DNA of 55,322 nt, from IMG/VR virus record IMGVR_UViG_3300037584_004943, positions 1 to 55,322 of that record, one strand, 5' to 3'. The notes beneath the pieces are model-generated. The model was not told the origin of the DNA, ran no database searches, and worked only from the letters and a program-made list of their open reading frames with translations. Shown here piece after piece: positions 33,815 to 44,481 of the stretch. The position numbers and the translations under genes are program-made. How positions within the stretch are numbered: the first letter of the stretch is position 1; each line of letters begins with the position of its first letter. The DNA is from a virus.

Positions 33815-35188
33815 ATGACTAAAAATAAAAAATCTCCAATGAAATATAATGCAGCTCTAGTGGATGCTGTAAGTAGAGCTTATGCTAGCGAAGGTAATAT
33901 GTTTACTGAAAAAGCTATGCAGAGCTTAACAAAACCTATGTTTGGCACCATCAGTAAAATGGCAGAGGCTACCGCTGAGGCTGCTAAAAAAGCTGGAGCT
34001 TTAAACGCTACCATGGGTAGTAAAATTAAAGGATTAGATGGTGTACACCCTAAAATAACAGACACTATATTAAAACTACAAGGCGAGGCTAATCAAGCAG
34101 AGATTAACGCTGGTAAGGTCATACAGTCTGGAGGAAATAGACAAAAATCTTTGCAAGATATGCAAATTGTTGGTAAAAAACTAGACACTTTAATAGAGGC
34201 TGATGAGCATATAAAATCATTGCAAGCTCACGCTTTAGAAAACAAGTTGAATAGATCTAAGTCGTTAAACAAAGAAAATGAGATATTGTGGAACCAAGTT
34301 GCCAGTGGTAATATATGGAACATGCTATCATATAATGAAGAGACTGGGTCTATGATGATACAAAACCCTATGGGTGGTCAAGGTGACTTAATGGACATTA
34401 GAGATTTACAGGTTATGCCTACTTTCGATATTAAGTACTTAGACAACGACTCTAAAACTAAAAAGCAAATGAAACAGTTTGCGAAAAACGAAGGATACAC
34501 TAGAGAAGAAGCTGAGCAAGAAGCTAGAGTAATGACTAAAAAGCTTTTCGCACTCCACGACGGAGATGATATGTATGATGATCCTGATTTTGACGAATTT
34601 GCTAAAACATTATATGGTAATCCAGATATAGAACCAACAGGAGAAAAGTGGATTGATAATGCTAACGATGCTTTAATGCAGGGGGCTGGCTCTGAATTTT
34701 TTGAAGCACACACTACGTTTGGTGATGATGACGATAGATCAGAAGATCTTAGAAGAAATACTTTAGTAAACGGTATGAAGTCTGTAGATTTGAGCGAGTC
34801 TTTTATGGAGTTTAAAACTAAAAAGCTCATGGAGGCTTATGATAACGTTATTATACAAAAAGAAACTAAAGAAAACAATAGCTTAATCACAGAAGAAAAC
34901 GATAAAACATATCCCGTATATACATACAACAAGCAAGGTACTTACATGGGCGCTGCTCAGAAAACAGCTGGTGAAGTAAGATCTATGTTTGATATAGATT
35001 CTGGTGATTTTTCTTTTGGTAAACGCCGCGTGAAAGTTAAAACTGGTAGCAAAGGAGATAGAATTTGGCAAATTTACGATATAAGCGGTACAGAACAATT
35101 GCCTGGTAAGGTATATCGTAAATTAGAAGATGTTTTAAATGACTTTGCGCCATACGCCGCTAAAACAACTACATCAAAACTTCCTTAA
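33815..35188 (+). CDS. Internal virion protein, medium
   Basis: 457 aa. The N-terminus KNKKSPMKYNAALVDAVSRAYA resembles the SPMKYN-type starts of neighbours. Helix-rich 1-150 (TISKMAEATAEAAKKAGALN...), an acidic EF-like stretch (GDDMYDDPDFDEF) and a beta-rich C-terminal domain with KRRVKVKTGSKGDRIWQIYD. Probably packaged and ejected with DNA; no enzymatic motif found. Confidence 0.55.
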   Translation: MTKNKKSPMKYNAALVDAVSRAYASEGNMFTEKAMQSLTKPMFGTISKMAEATAEAAKKAGALNATMGSKIKGLDGVHPKITDTILKLQGEANQAEINAGKVIQSGGNRQKSLQDMQIVGKKLDTLIEADEHIKSLQAHALENKLNRSKSLNKENEILWNQVASGNIWNMLSYNEETGSMMIQNPMGGQGDLMDIRDLQVMPTFDIKYLDNDSKTKKQMKQFAKNEGYTREEAEQEARVMTKKLFALHDGDDMYDDPDFDEFAKTLYGNPDIEPTGEKWIDNANDALMQGAGSEFFEAHTTFGDDDDRSEDLRRNTLVNGMKSVDLSESFMEFKTKKLMEAYDNVIIQKETKENNSLITEENDKTYPVYTYNKQGTYMGAAQKTAGEVRSMFDIDSGDFSFGKRRVKVKTGSKGDRIWQIYDISGTEQLPGKVYRKLEDVLNDFAPYAAKTTTSKLP

Positions 35189-35199
35189 TAATATAAAAT

Positions 35200-38100
35200 A
35201 TGTTTGAATACGAATTAGACGGTGAAGTATTACAATTCACTCAAGAAGATGTTGATAACAGAGCTAAAGAAAAAGGCTTAACAACGGAAGATTATTTAAC
35301 TCAGCATCCAGAGGTAAAACCTGTAGAGGTGGAAAAGACAGAAGACGTTGCGGAGCCGGGTGTGGCTGTAGCGTCAGAGACTACAGCACCCGACGTTTCG
35401 GCATCCAGCTCGGAGGATACTTCTTCGGATTTACCAGCAGCGAGTGATCAAGAAGAAACAGCTATAAAAGCAAAATCATTAGGCTTTGATGTTGTACCTG
35501 GAGCTAGACAAGAAGGAGATACTATATATGGTGTAATGTTGCCAGAAGCTAAAGCTAGCCCACTGACAGCTGACGAACAATTTAAGTTAAAAGAAACTCA
35601 ACTAAATGTAGATATTGAAAACTTTACTGAGCAAGAATCTAAGGCTAGACAATCTTTAGATGAGTTTAAAGCTCAAAACTTTGATAACAATATAGAATTA
35701 AACGCATTATCTAATCAAGCAGAAGAAATAATAAGAACAGTAGGCTTAGATAGATTTAAAAAAGGTTTAGCTGCTAAGCCTGTTTATGATGAGTATAACA
35801 AAATAATAAGCAAACAAAAAGAACTGCTAGGGCCGCTGTCAAAAGAATACGGCGGTATGGTTGATGCTTATAACGAGATAGCTAAGCAAGGTCTTCCTTT
35901 AAATGATAGATTAGAAGAGTATAATGCTGAGGTAGCAGAGAAAAACAAAAACAAAAGTCCAGAAGATATAAAAGCCGAGCAAGCTCTTAGAGAAGGTAAA
36001 AAAGAGTTATACGCGTTAACTAGAGGTGTTCCAAGTTATTTAGCTCCATACTTCGCTGGTATAGACGCTTTTGCAGCTACTACTATAGGAGGTTTAATAG
36101 AATTAGTAGACAACTATGGCTACAAACCTGCCATAGCTGCTATAAAATCATTAGATCCAGAAAAATCGTTTGAAGAAAGTTTAAGAGAAACTATTAGCGA
36201 AGGTTATGATATAGATACAGACTTGTTCTATGAATTTGCTGAAGAAATGAATAGTCTTCAGTCTAAGTTTTATGACGACGAAGGAAAAGAGATAGGAGCT
36301 ACAGACTTGCTATTAGAAGGAAGGGTTTTAGATGCCGCTGCTGTAATATCTGAACAGGCGGTTGCTTCAGCACCTTCTTTTGCGCTTTCTGTAGGTATGC
36401 CTGTTGCTGGTTCTGCTATATTAGGATTATCTGTGGCTGGTACAGAAACTAAAGAAAACTTAGAGAAAAGAGCTAGCGAAGGCTTAGGTAAAGCTTATGC
36501 TAACGGTGCAACTAAAGGTGCTAATGAATACTTATGGGAGTTCGTAGGTGGTAAAACTTTTAGAGCTATTAAAAAAGCTAGAGGCGTAGATGTGTCTGAA
36601 GAGCTTGTTAGAGAGTTACCTAAAAATATTTATATTCAAACTTTAAAAAAAGCTGGTTTAGGATTTGGTGGTGAAGGTTTTACAGAAGCGTTGACAGAAG
36701 CTAGTAATTTAGGAGCTGACAAAATTATTTATGGAACTGAAGTAGAAATAACCCAAGCTCTAAAACAGACTTTTGATGCTTTTCTTATAGGTGGTTTTTT
36801 AGGTGGTCCTGTATCGGGGGTTACTGCAAATATTAATAGAGTTCAAAAAGAACAAGTGTTTGAAATGATGGCGCCTGTAGAGTGGCAGCTTGAAAACAAT
36901 AAATACGAGCTTCAAAAAGCTCAAATTAAAAACGACTTAGATAAAGCGCCTGACGCAGCCAAGCCTTATATGCAAGAAAAGCTAGATGAGGTTACTAAAA
37001 AGCAACAAGAAGCTAAAGATAAAATATTCAAGGCTTTTGATAGTATGAGTCAAGGGGAGCTTGAAGCCTACGCTAAAGAGTTTGATAGCATTAATAAAAA
37101 AGCCTCTGTAGTTAGTAGTAATAAAGTTTCAAAAGAAGCTAGAACTCAAGCTGAGCAAGACATTAATCAAGCTTACGCTAACATGGAAGGTCTTATAGGC
37201 GAGTCAATAAATACCGCTTTTGAAAAGCAAGTGGTAATGGCTAAAGAGTCTATAAAAAAAGGTAAAGACTTTAGAAAAGGTGTTAAAGGTTTATTAGGTG
37301 CATTAAAAAATAAAGGTGCTAAAATACAAATGAACTTTGGTAGCCAAGAAGAGTTTAAGGCACATCTAAGAGAACAGCAGTTAGATCAAGAGGCTGAGGT
37401 TATAGCTATAATTCAAGGCATGAACGAAATAATAGCTGATGAAACCGCAGATCAAGAGACTAGGCAAGAAGCTATAGATATAAAAGAGTTTTACACTCAA
37501 TATCAAAGAAACCAGTTAAACGCTATTGAAGGCGCTGCTTCAAGATATGGTAGTGCTACACCTAATGCCGACGGTTCGTTTAGTATATTTGTAAACGACG
37601 ATGCTGAAATACGCGACGGTGTTTTTACTACAGATGCTCACGAGTTAGGTCACGCTATAGTATATTTGGTATCAAAAGGTAATCCAGAACTAGCGGCTCA
37701 GCTTGGTAAAGAGCTTAAAACTGAAATAGATGCTAGAGCTGAAGATTTAGAAGGTACTGTTTTTCAAAGAAGATATGAAAGCTATACTAAAGAAGAAGGA
37801 CAAGAGTTTGAAATATTCTCGTTAGCTGTAGAGTCTATATCTGATGGTGATTTACAGTTTAACAAAGGTTTGCTTGAAGGAATAAACGACGGTTTTAGAA
37901 GATGGTTTAAATCTGTTACTGGTAAAGCATATAGCTTTGACTCAGGCAAAGACGTGTTTAACTTCTTAAAAGATTATCAAAAATCTATAGAAAAAGGCGT
38001 TGTTAACAAAGGTCTTGTTAATACTATAGTAGACGGAGCTTCTGGTAAATTAACAGAAGGTTATGCTAAGGCTATAGCTATTGATCCAGACGAAAGAGAG

Positions 38101-41100
38101 CAAGAAGAGCAAGGTCAAACTACGTTTTCAAAAGAAATTAGTCCTAAAGCTCAACAATATTTAGAACTTGAGATTGACAACGAGTCTTTAGTAGATATAA
38201 TTAACTCAAGATCGTCTTCTGCAGAAGAAGTTTTCGGAGGAATCGACGCTTTAATTGAGAAAAATTGGCCTATAATTAGCAACGCTATTAAGTTTAATCC
38301 TACTGGTGAAATATCAATGGACGCTGTTAAAGAAGCTGTAGCTGAGCAAATGCAGGGAGTATTTCCTGAGGTTGAGCTTGAAAATGGTAGAAAAATAAAC
38401 CGTAAAGGACGTTTACTAGATACTTATAACAAAACAAGAAAAGTAACAACATTTTTAACTGCTACTTTAGGACCTAGAACAGCTGAAATACTTTCTAGAG
38501 GTAAACAAATAGATGCAAATACTAGAGCTGCAAGCTTAGATAAAGCCGCAGGAATACAAGACGACTCAGCTCAACCGTTTGCTGAAGAAAGTAGCACGTA
38601 TCAAGAGGCTAAGCCTAAAATAAATATACTTAAAGACTTTGCTGGAGCACAAGAGGATAAAATAGTTTCTATATCAAAGCCAGTAGAAGGAGATACTTTT
38701 AAGCAAATTATAGAAAAATACGCTGGTAGATCTGGTCAAGAAGTATTTGGCATACCTGCTAAAAAAATAATGGAAGGCGGCGCTAACTTAATACCTACTA
38801 CAAAAATCAAAGAAGGTATGGCCGTTCCGTCTGAAGCCTTGCAAATACAAAGATTTTTTGGTGCTGCACAAAACTTAGAAAACTTTGTTAAAACTTTACC
38901 GCTGTACAATGTTACTGAAATGACAGCTGACATAAATAGACAGGGTGAAAATATAGAGGTTTCTAGAGACACGTATGGTGTTGCTATAGGGTTGAAAGGT
39001 TTACCATTAGATTATTTCTATGAAGGCTTTACAGATCCAACTGGTGTTATGACATCTCCTAAGGGTAGAAGCAAAGGATTAACGTCTCAAACTCCTGTAA
39101 AAAAATTAAAACAAAAGTTTAGAAAGCCAACAAAAGAAGTTTTAGATCAGCTTAGAAAAGACTTAGGTATAACTCCTGCTAAACAAAGAAACGAGTATAC
39201 TAGAGATATAGGGCAGTTACTAAAAGGTCTTGCTAAAGTATATTCTATCAACGCATCGTTATCTGGAGCGCAAAGAAACCAAGAAGCTAAGCTAGAAGAA
39301 GCTAAAAAGCGAGGAGCTAAGCCAGAAGAGATTAAAGCTATTAAACAGCAAACAGCTGATATTACAGCTGCGCAAAGTAAAACAGCGTTTAGTAAAAATT
39401 TTGGTATAGTAGACGGCATTATAGAATCTGAAGGTATGATTGAATCTACTTTTGAGATAGATCAAAATCATATTAACAAAGTACTTGACGTTCGTGGTGT
39501 TAAAAAAATACACGACTTTAAAACTAAAGAAAGTATTGATGAGTTCTTTGAAGATGTAGAAAATATAATATTACCAGAGTTACCTAAAGAAGTTGCTACT
39601 AGTGGATTCTTTTTCAAAAGCGATAGACATATACCCGCTAAGTTTAGGAAGAAAATTATTGAAGTTGATGGCAAAAAAATTCAAATTAGAGATTATTATA
39701 AGCAAAAAAGAGATGAACTTTTTGCTAATGAAAACTTAAAGTTTGGCCCTCCATTTAAAGGTCCTGGTTCAAAATATAAATATGGAGTTAAATATGCCAC
39801 GTTGTTTGGCGCTACCGAGGCTGAAATAAGAAAAACTTTCAAGAAAGGTAAAACTAGAGGGAGAGGTAAAGATGCTATAACTCAAACGGTAAAAGAAATA
39901 AATGCGATGAACATGAGCATGCATGAGCAGCTTTGGGATCGTGTTAATAAATCTATTAGAAAGAAAAAGAGCAACGCTAGAGTTTGGGGTAATTATTTTA
40001 GTTTTGTTGGAAATAATACTGAACATCCACATAGAATTGGCGCTGAGTTAGTTGGTTTTTCTAGAAAACCAAAAGGCGCTGATGGAAAACTTTACGAATG
40101 GGAGCACGCTATGCCTGCTACTAGAGCTTACTTGTATCTTTTAAATGCTAGCTTAGGAGGTTTTGATTTTAAGGCTTCTTATGGGTTAATACAAGAAAAC
40201 TATAAGTTGATAGCTTTAGATAATTTTTATGATAAAAAAAGATTAAAACCAGCTGGTAGGACTACTAGCATGGGCGAGGGATGGACTGTAGTAGATAGTT
40301 TTTTAAATAGATATTTCGATAAACCAGTTTTCGATATTGATGGTGGTATACCACCTAGTAGTATAGAAGGTTTTAACGGTGAAACTTTTGACAATATATA
40401 TAATATAAATGCTGAAGGAAATCCTAAAATTGTAAAACCTATTGGTAACAAACCGGTTATGAGCGAGGCTATATCTAACGCTAGGCCTGTTATGCAGTAT
40501 AGTAAAAAAGCTACAGGTATGTCTACGTTTGACTTTGATGAAACGTTGATTATAGATGGTGAAAACTTTATTGTAGCTACTAAAGGTGATGACGTTCAGA
40601 GAATATCATCTGGCAACTGGCCGCTACAAGGGCCTAAGTTTGCTGCTGATGGCTATGAGTTTGATTTTACAGATTTTGTAAACGTTAGAGGTGGTGTTGA
40701 TGGACCATTACTTCAGAAGATGAAAAATCAAATCAAGAAGTATGGTACTAAAAACGTATTTGTATTAACGGCTAGACCTCAAGAGTCTGCTACAGCAATA
40801 CACGAGTGGTTAAAAACTAAAGGTATTAATATACCGTTTGAAAATATTACCGGCCTAGGTAATAGCACTGGTGACGCTAAAGCTGCTTGGTTCTTAGATA
40901 AATACGCTGAAGGCTACAACGATATGTATTTTGTAGACGATGCTATGCCTAACGTAGACGCCGTTAAGCACGTGTTTGATCAACTAGATATTAAAGGTAA
41001 ATCAGTACAAGCTAAAATACAGTTTAGTAAAGGATTATCTACTGAGTTTAACAAAATGCTTCAACGTACTAAAGGTGTTGGTGCTGAAAAAATATTCTCA

Positions 41101-43140
41101 AGAATAGGTGCTCAAAAGCGTGGTAAAAACGTAGGTAAGTTTACGTTCTTTGTACCGCCGTCTGCTGATGATTTTGCTGGGCTACTAAGATACTTTGTAG
41201 GTAAAGGTGAGCAAGGTAATAAAGACTTAGACTTTTTTAATAGAGCTTTAATTAAGCCTTTTGCTAGAGCTGATAGAGATATGAAAGAAGCTCGTCAGTC
41301 TATACTTGACGATCACAAAGCTTTACGTAAAGAACTACCACAAGTAGTTAAAAAGCTTGGTAAGATGATAGATGATAGCGGCTTTACATTTGATAACGCT
41401 ATTAGAGTTTATCTTTGGGATAAAGCAGGTTTTGATATACCAGGTTTGTCTAAACGTGATATTGCTTTTTTAACTAATAAAATTAAAACAGATCAAGATC
41501 TTAAAACTTACGCAGACGTTGTAGGGCAAATATCTAAACAAAAAGAAGGTTACATAGAGCCTAGTGAGTATTGGAATACTGAAAGTATAGCTGCTGATCT
41601 TCAAAACGTAGTTAATAAACAAGGTCGTAAAAAGTTTTTAGAAGAGTGGAAAGAAAATGTAGATATTATATTTTCACCTGAAAACTTAAACAAAATAGAA
41701 GCTACATACGGATCAAACTTTAGAGAGGCGTTAGAGAATATTCTTTGGCGTATGGAAAACGGTACTAACCGAGCTAAAGGTATGGGTCGTATAGAAGGTG
41801 CTTGGAATAACTGGGTTAACAACTCTGTTGGTGCTATCATGTTCTTTAACGCTAGATCTGCTGTGTTACAGACATTATCTACGGTTAACTTTATTAACTT
41901 TGAAGAAAATAATATATTTGCTGCTGCTAAAGCTTTTGCTAATCAAAAGCAATATTGGAAAGATTTTAGCTTCCTGTTTAACTCGGACTTTTTAAAGCAA
42001 AGACGCGCTGGTCTTCAAACAAATATAAATGAAGCTGAAATAGCTAACGCTGTAGCTGGAGCTACTAACAAAGCAAAAGCTGCTTTACAATACTTACTTA
42101 AAAAAGGTTTCTTACCTACACAGATCGCAGATAGCTTTGCTATTGCATCAGGTGGTTCTACATACTATAGAAATAGAATTAAAAAGTATGTTAAACAAGG
42201 TATGAGTCAAACTGAAGCTGAAACTCAAGCTATGGAAGACTTTATGGAGATAGCTGAAGAAACTCAGCAATCTGCTAGACCTGATCGTATATCACAACAG
42301 CAAGCATCGTCACTTGGTCGTATAATACTAGCATTTGCTAATACGCCTATGCAGTATAATCGTTTGATTAAAAAAGCTGCTGGTGACTTAGTTAACAAGC
42401 GTGGTGATTGGAGAAGTAACGTTTCAAGAATAATATACTACGGAGCTGTACAAGGTATTATATTCTCTGCTTTACAAAATGCGATTTTTGCTTTAGCTTT
42501 TGATAATGAAGAGCCAGAAGAAGATGAAATAAAAACTAAAGTGAACCGTACTTTAAACGGTATGATTGACTCGTTATTGCGTGGATCTGGTTTAGCTGGA
42601 GCTGTAGTGTCTACTATTAAAAATTCTATAATGGAATTTATAGAACAAAAAGAAAAGAAAGGTAAAGCAGATTACGCTTACGTGTTAGTAGAAGCTCTTA
42701 ACGTTTCTCCACCTATTGGTTCTAAGGCTAGAAAGCTTTATACAGGAGGTTTAAAAACTTATGAATATAACGGAGATGTTATGGGTGAGTTTGATACATT
42801 TGATTTGGAAAATCCGCTATGGACTATTACAGGTAATGTTGTATCTGCCACCACCAACGTACCACTTGATAGAGGTTTTAGAAAAATAGATAATATCAAA
42901 GAAGCTTTAAATCAAGATAACCAAACGTGGCAAAGAATAGGTGTAGCACTTGGTTGGGATCAATGGAACTTAGGTATAGATCCTTACAAAGACATTAAAG
43001 AAGCTGAAAAAAAGCTAAAAGAAAAGAAAAAAGAAGAAAAAAAGAAAACTCAACAGCGTTGTACAAAGATTAAATCTGATGGGTTTAGATGTAAAGTAAT
43101 GGTTGACAAACCAAAGAAGAGATGTCACTACCACGACTAG
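35200..43140 (+). CDS. Giant polyvalent protein: zincin, HAD phosphatase, LPD38-like region, zinc finger
   Basis: 2646 aa. The N-terminus (1-110) is disordered and acidic. A hydrophobic Gly/Ala region at about 385-545 could insert in membranes. A zincin has HELGH at 814-818 and a glutamate-rich helix at 869-878. An EWEHAMPA motif lies near 1630. A HAD phosphatase domain has DFDETL (Asp1778, Asp1780), VLTARP (Thr1857) and VDDAMPN (Asp1913, Asp1914). The region 2205-2560 (NARSAVLQTLSTVNFINF..., GFLPTQIADSFAIASGG) matches my memory of the large polyvalent-associated domain LPD38. A terminal Cys/His finger uses C2621, C2631, C2642, H2645. Such proteins are ejected with phage DNA to counter host defences. 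Enzymatic activity is predicted only. Confidence 0.8.
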   Translation: MFEYELDGEVLQFTQEDVDNRAKEKGLTTEDYLTQHPEVKPVEVEKTEDVAEPGVAVASETTAPDVSASSSEDTSSDLPAASDQEETAIKAKSLGFDVVPGARQEGDTIYGVMLPEAKASPLTADEQFKLKETQLNVDIENFTEQESKARQSLDEFKAQNFDNNIELNALSNQAEEIIRTVGLDRFKKGLAAKPVYDEYNKIISKQKELLGPLSKEYGGMVDAYNEIAKQGLPLNDRLEEYNAEVAEKNKNKSPEDIKAEQALREGKKELYALTRGVPSYLAPYFAGIDAFAATTIGGLIELVDNYGYKPAIAAIKSLDPEKSFEESLRETISEGYDIDTDLFYEFAEEMNSLQSKFYDDEGKEIGATDLLLEGRVLDAAAVISEQAVASAPSFALSVGMPVAGSAILGLSVAGTETKENLEKRASEGLGKAYANGATKGANEYLWEFVGGKTFRAIKKARGVDVSEELVRELPKNIYIQTLKKAGLGFGGEGFTEALTEASNLGADKIIYGTEVEITQALKQTFDAFLIGGFLGGPVSGVTANINRVQKEQVFEMMAPVEWQLENNKYELQKAQIKNDLDKAPDAAKPYMQEKLDEVTKKQQEAKDKIFKAFDSMSQGELEAYAKEFDSINKKASVVSSNKVSKEARTQAEQDINQAYANMEGLIGESINTAFEKQVVMAKESIKKGKDFRKGVKGLLGALKNKGAKIQMNFGSQEEFKAHLREQQLDQEAEVIAIIQGMNEIIADETADQETRQEAIDIKEFYTQYQRNQLNAIEGAASRYGSATPNADGSFSIFVNDDAEIRDGVFTTDAHELGHAIVYLVSKGNPELAAQLGKELKTEIDARAEDLEGTVFQRRYESYTKEEGQEFEIFSLAVESISDGDLQFNKGLLEGINDGFRRWFKSVTGKAYSFDSGKDVFNFLKDYQKSIEKGVVNKGLVNTIVDGASGKLTEGYAKAIAIDPDEREQEEQGQTTFSKEISPKAQQYLELEIDNESLVDIINSRSSSAEEVFGGIDALIEKNWPIISNAIKFNPTGEISMDAVKEAVAEQMQGVFPEVELENGRKINRKGRLLDTYNKTRKVTTFLTATLGPRTAEILSRGKQIDANTRAASLDKAAGIQDDSAQPFAEESSTYQEAKPKINILKDFAGAQEDKIVSISKPVEGDTFKQIIEKYAGRSGQEVFGIPAKKIMEGGANLIPTTKIKEGMAVPSEALQIQRFFGAAQNLENFVKTLPLYNVTEMTADINRQGENIEVSRDTYGVAIGLKGLPLDYFYEGFTDPTGVMTSPKGRSKGLTSQTPVKKLKQKFRKPTKEVLDQLRKDLGITPAKQRNEYTRDIGQLLKGLAKVYSINASLSGAQRNQEAKLEEAKKRGAKPEEIKAIKQQTADITAAQSKTAFSKNFGIVDGIIESEGMIESTFEIDQNHINKVLDVRGVKKIHDFKTKESIDEFFEDVENIILPELPKEVATSGFFFKSDRHIPAKFRKKIIEVDGKKIQIRDYYKQKRDELFANENLKFGPPFKGPGSKYKYGVKYATLFGATEAEIRKTFKKGKTRGRGKDAITQTVKEINAMNMSMHEQLWDRVNKSIRKKKSNARVWGNYFSFVGNNTEHPHRIGAELVGFSRKPKGADGKLYEWEHAMPATRAYLYLLNASLGGFDFKASYGLIQENYKLIALDNFYDKKRLKPAGRTTSMGEGWTVVDSFLNRYFDKPVFDIDGGIPPSSIEGFNGETFDNIYNINAEGNPKIVKPIGNKPVMSEAISNARPVMQYSKKATGMSTFDFDETLIIDGENFIVATKGDDVQRISSGNWPLQGPKFAADGYEFDFTDFVNVRGGVDGPLLQKMKNQIKKYGTKNVFVLTARPQESATAIHEWLKTKGINIPFENITGLGNSTGDAKAAWFLDKYAEGYNDMYFVDDAMPNVDAVKHVFDQLDIKGKSVQAKIQFSKGLSTEFNKMLQRTKGVGAEKIFSRIGAQKRGKNVGKFTFFVPPSADDFAGLLRYFVGKGEQGNKDLDFFNRALIKPFARADRDMKEARQSILDDHKALRKELPQVVKKLGKMIDDSGFTFDNAIRVYLWDKAGFDIPGLSKRDIAFLTNKIKTDQDLKTYADVVGQISKQKEGYIEPSEYWNTESIAADLQNVVNKQGRKKFLEEWKENVDIIFSPENLNKIEATYGSNFREALENILWRMENGTNRAKGMGRIEGAWNNWVNNSVGAIMFFNARSAVLQTLSTVNFINFEENNIFAAAKAFANQKQYWKDFSFLFNSDFLKQRRAGLQTNINEAEIANAVAGATNKAKAALQYLLKKGFLPTQIADSFAIASGGSTYYRNRIKKYVKQGMSQTEAETQAMEDFMEIAEETQQSARPDRISQQQASSLGRIILAFANTPMQYNRLIKKAAGDLVNKRGDWRSNVSRIIYYGAVQGIIFSALQNAIFALAFDNEEPEEDEIKTKVNRTLNGMIDSLLRGSGLAGAVVSTIKNSIMEFIEQKEKKGKADYAYVLVEALNVSPPIGSKARKLYTGGLKTYEYNGDVMGEFDTFDLENPLWTITGNVVSATTNVPLDRGFRKIDNIKEALNQDNQTWQRIGVALGWDQWNLGIDPYKDIKEAEKKLKEKKKEEKKKTQQRCTKIKSDGFRCKVMVDKPKKRCHYHD

Positions 43141-43173
43141 TAAACACTCGCTTAAATATGTAATTTAATAATT

Positions 43174-44202
43174 ATGAAAAATTTATTACTAATAGTATTA
43201 ACTTTATGTTGCTTAAGCTCTAACGCTCAGTTTAAAAAAGCGTTTAAATTTTCAACGTTTTATATAGCAGCTAATGGTGGAACATCACTAGCAGATGACG
43301 ATGTTTACAGTGCTACTAGCGGTATATTAGATTATGATACCGTGTTTACGCCTTACGATTATTCGTTAACAATGGGGATTCGTAAGATCAAGCGTTTTCA
43401 GTATGAAGACATTAGCAAGTTTAAAGATGGTACTGAGTCTGCTTACGGTGATGCTGCCACTATTGGTTTATCGCCTTTTGAATATTTATTTGAAGTAGAT
43501 TATAAAAGACAAGAAGGCATTGAGTATCTTGATCAACAACACTTTATTAGATATGTAAGAGATAAATGGCTTACTAAAGTAGAGTATGTTAAAGATGGTT
43601 TTGCTGATATTGAATATTACGAAGCTACACAAAGATTTAGATTGAACGGTAAAAAGAAATTATCATTTAACTTTGGTGGAGTTACTAGATTAGCTGAACC
43701 ATACGGTTATGATCCACTAGAAGATTGGAAGCTAGAAAATGATTACTTACACTATACTTGTTTAGCTATTCAAGAGGGTTACAGCGTAGATGTTTTTGAA
43801 AGCGAATACAAAGATCCACAAGGAAATGTAATTGCGACTAGTGCTGATGTTTGGGAACAAGTTGTAATACCACAGGTATTAAAAGATTACGTAGAAAAGA
43901 AAAGAAATGAGCTGCCAAATCAATGGCAAAACTCAATAGTTTTAGGTTTTGATTTTTATCACTATAAGAAAAACTTTTGGTTACACAGCTGGGGTAATTT
44001 TATGCCATACCACTACGATGATGGAGGTGAATATTCTTACCACAACTTTATAGGTGGACAATGGTATGATTATTCTGGTGGTTTAATATTAGGATTAAAA
44101 ATAAATAAAAGCCTCGGCTTGTTTGCTGAAGGTAAATATAATAAATACTGGAACAGAGAGTGGTATGATTTCAAGCTTGGAATTAACTACGTAATATTTT
44201 AA
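43174..44202 (+). CDS. Phage-encoded outer-membrane beta-barrel protein
   Basis: 342 aa. Signal peptide MKNLLLIVLTLCCLSSNA cleaved before QFKK. The mature part has repeated amphipathic aromatic strands (SLTMGIRKIKRFQYEDI, YHNFIGGQWYDYSGGLILGL) and ends with the BAM-type C-terminal aromatic signature YVIF. Predicted outer-membrane barrel of the host, not a virion protein. Possibly masks the phage receptor or alters surface permeability; that is inference. First gene of the accessory cassette. Confidence 0.7.
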   Translation: MKNLLLIVLTLCCLSSNAQFKKAFKFSTFYIAANGGTSLADDDVYSATSGILDYDTVFTPYDYSLTMGIRKIKRFQYEDISKFKDGTESAYGDAATIGLSPFEYLFEVDYKRQEGIEYLDQQHFIRYVRDKWLTKVEYVKDGFADIEYYEATQRFRLNGKKKLSFNFGGVTRLAEPYGYDPLEDWKLENDYLHYTCLAIQEGYSVDVFESEYKDPQGNVIATSADVWEQVVIPQVLKDYVEKKRNELPNQWQNSIVLGFDFYHYKKNFWLHSWGNFMPYHYDDGGEYSYHNFIGGQWYDYSGGLILGLKINKSLGLFAEGKYNKYWNREWYDFKLGINYVIF

Positions 44203-44205
44203 CAA

Positions 44206-44481
44206 ATGGCAAAAGAATTAAATGAAGATACTGGTTTTAATATAAGTGTTAAAACGTTAATAGGTATAGGTTTTGGTATGGCAACTCTTATTGGTATGTG
44301 GTTTACTCTGCAAGCAGACATATCAGAAGCTAAAGAGTTACCAGCTCCAGATATTACCCGCATGGAGTTTGACATGAAAGATCAAAACGTACGACAGACT
44401 ATTATGACTACACAAGAAGATGTTAAGGAAATAAAAGATGACATCAGACGTATAGAAGATAAAATTGATCAACTACGATAA
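44206..44481 (+). CDS. TM plus coiled-coil protein (spanin/holin accessory-like)
   Basis: 91 aa. One membrane span (residues 15-34, VKTLIGIGFGMATLIGMWFT) then a Pro-rich linker and a coiled coil (EDVKEIKDDIRRIEDKIDQL). The N-in, periplasmic-coil topology resembles i-spanins or Rz-like lysis proteins; no o-spanin lipoprotein partner is seen next to it. Stop overlaps the next ATG (TAATG). Confidence 0.6.
   Translation: MAKELNEDTGFNISVKTLIGIGFGMATLIGMWFTLQADISEAKELPAPDITRMEFDMKDQNVRQTIMTTQEDVKEIKDDIRRIEDKIDQLR

Noticed and set aside
20504-43140. Long-tail (siphovirus/myovirus) morphology
   Set aside because: No tape measure, tail tube, sheath or baseplate proteins are recognisable. The large proteins match podoviral hub, fibre and internal proteins.
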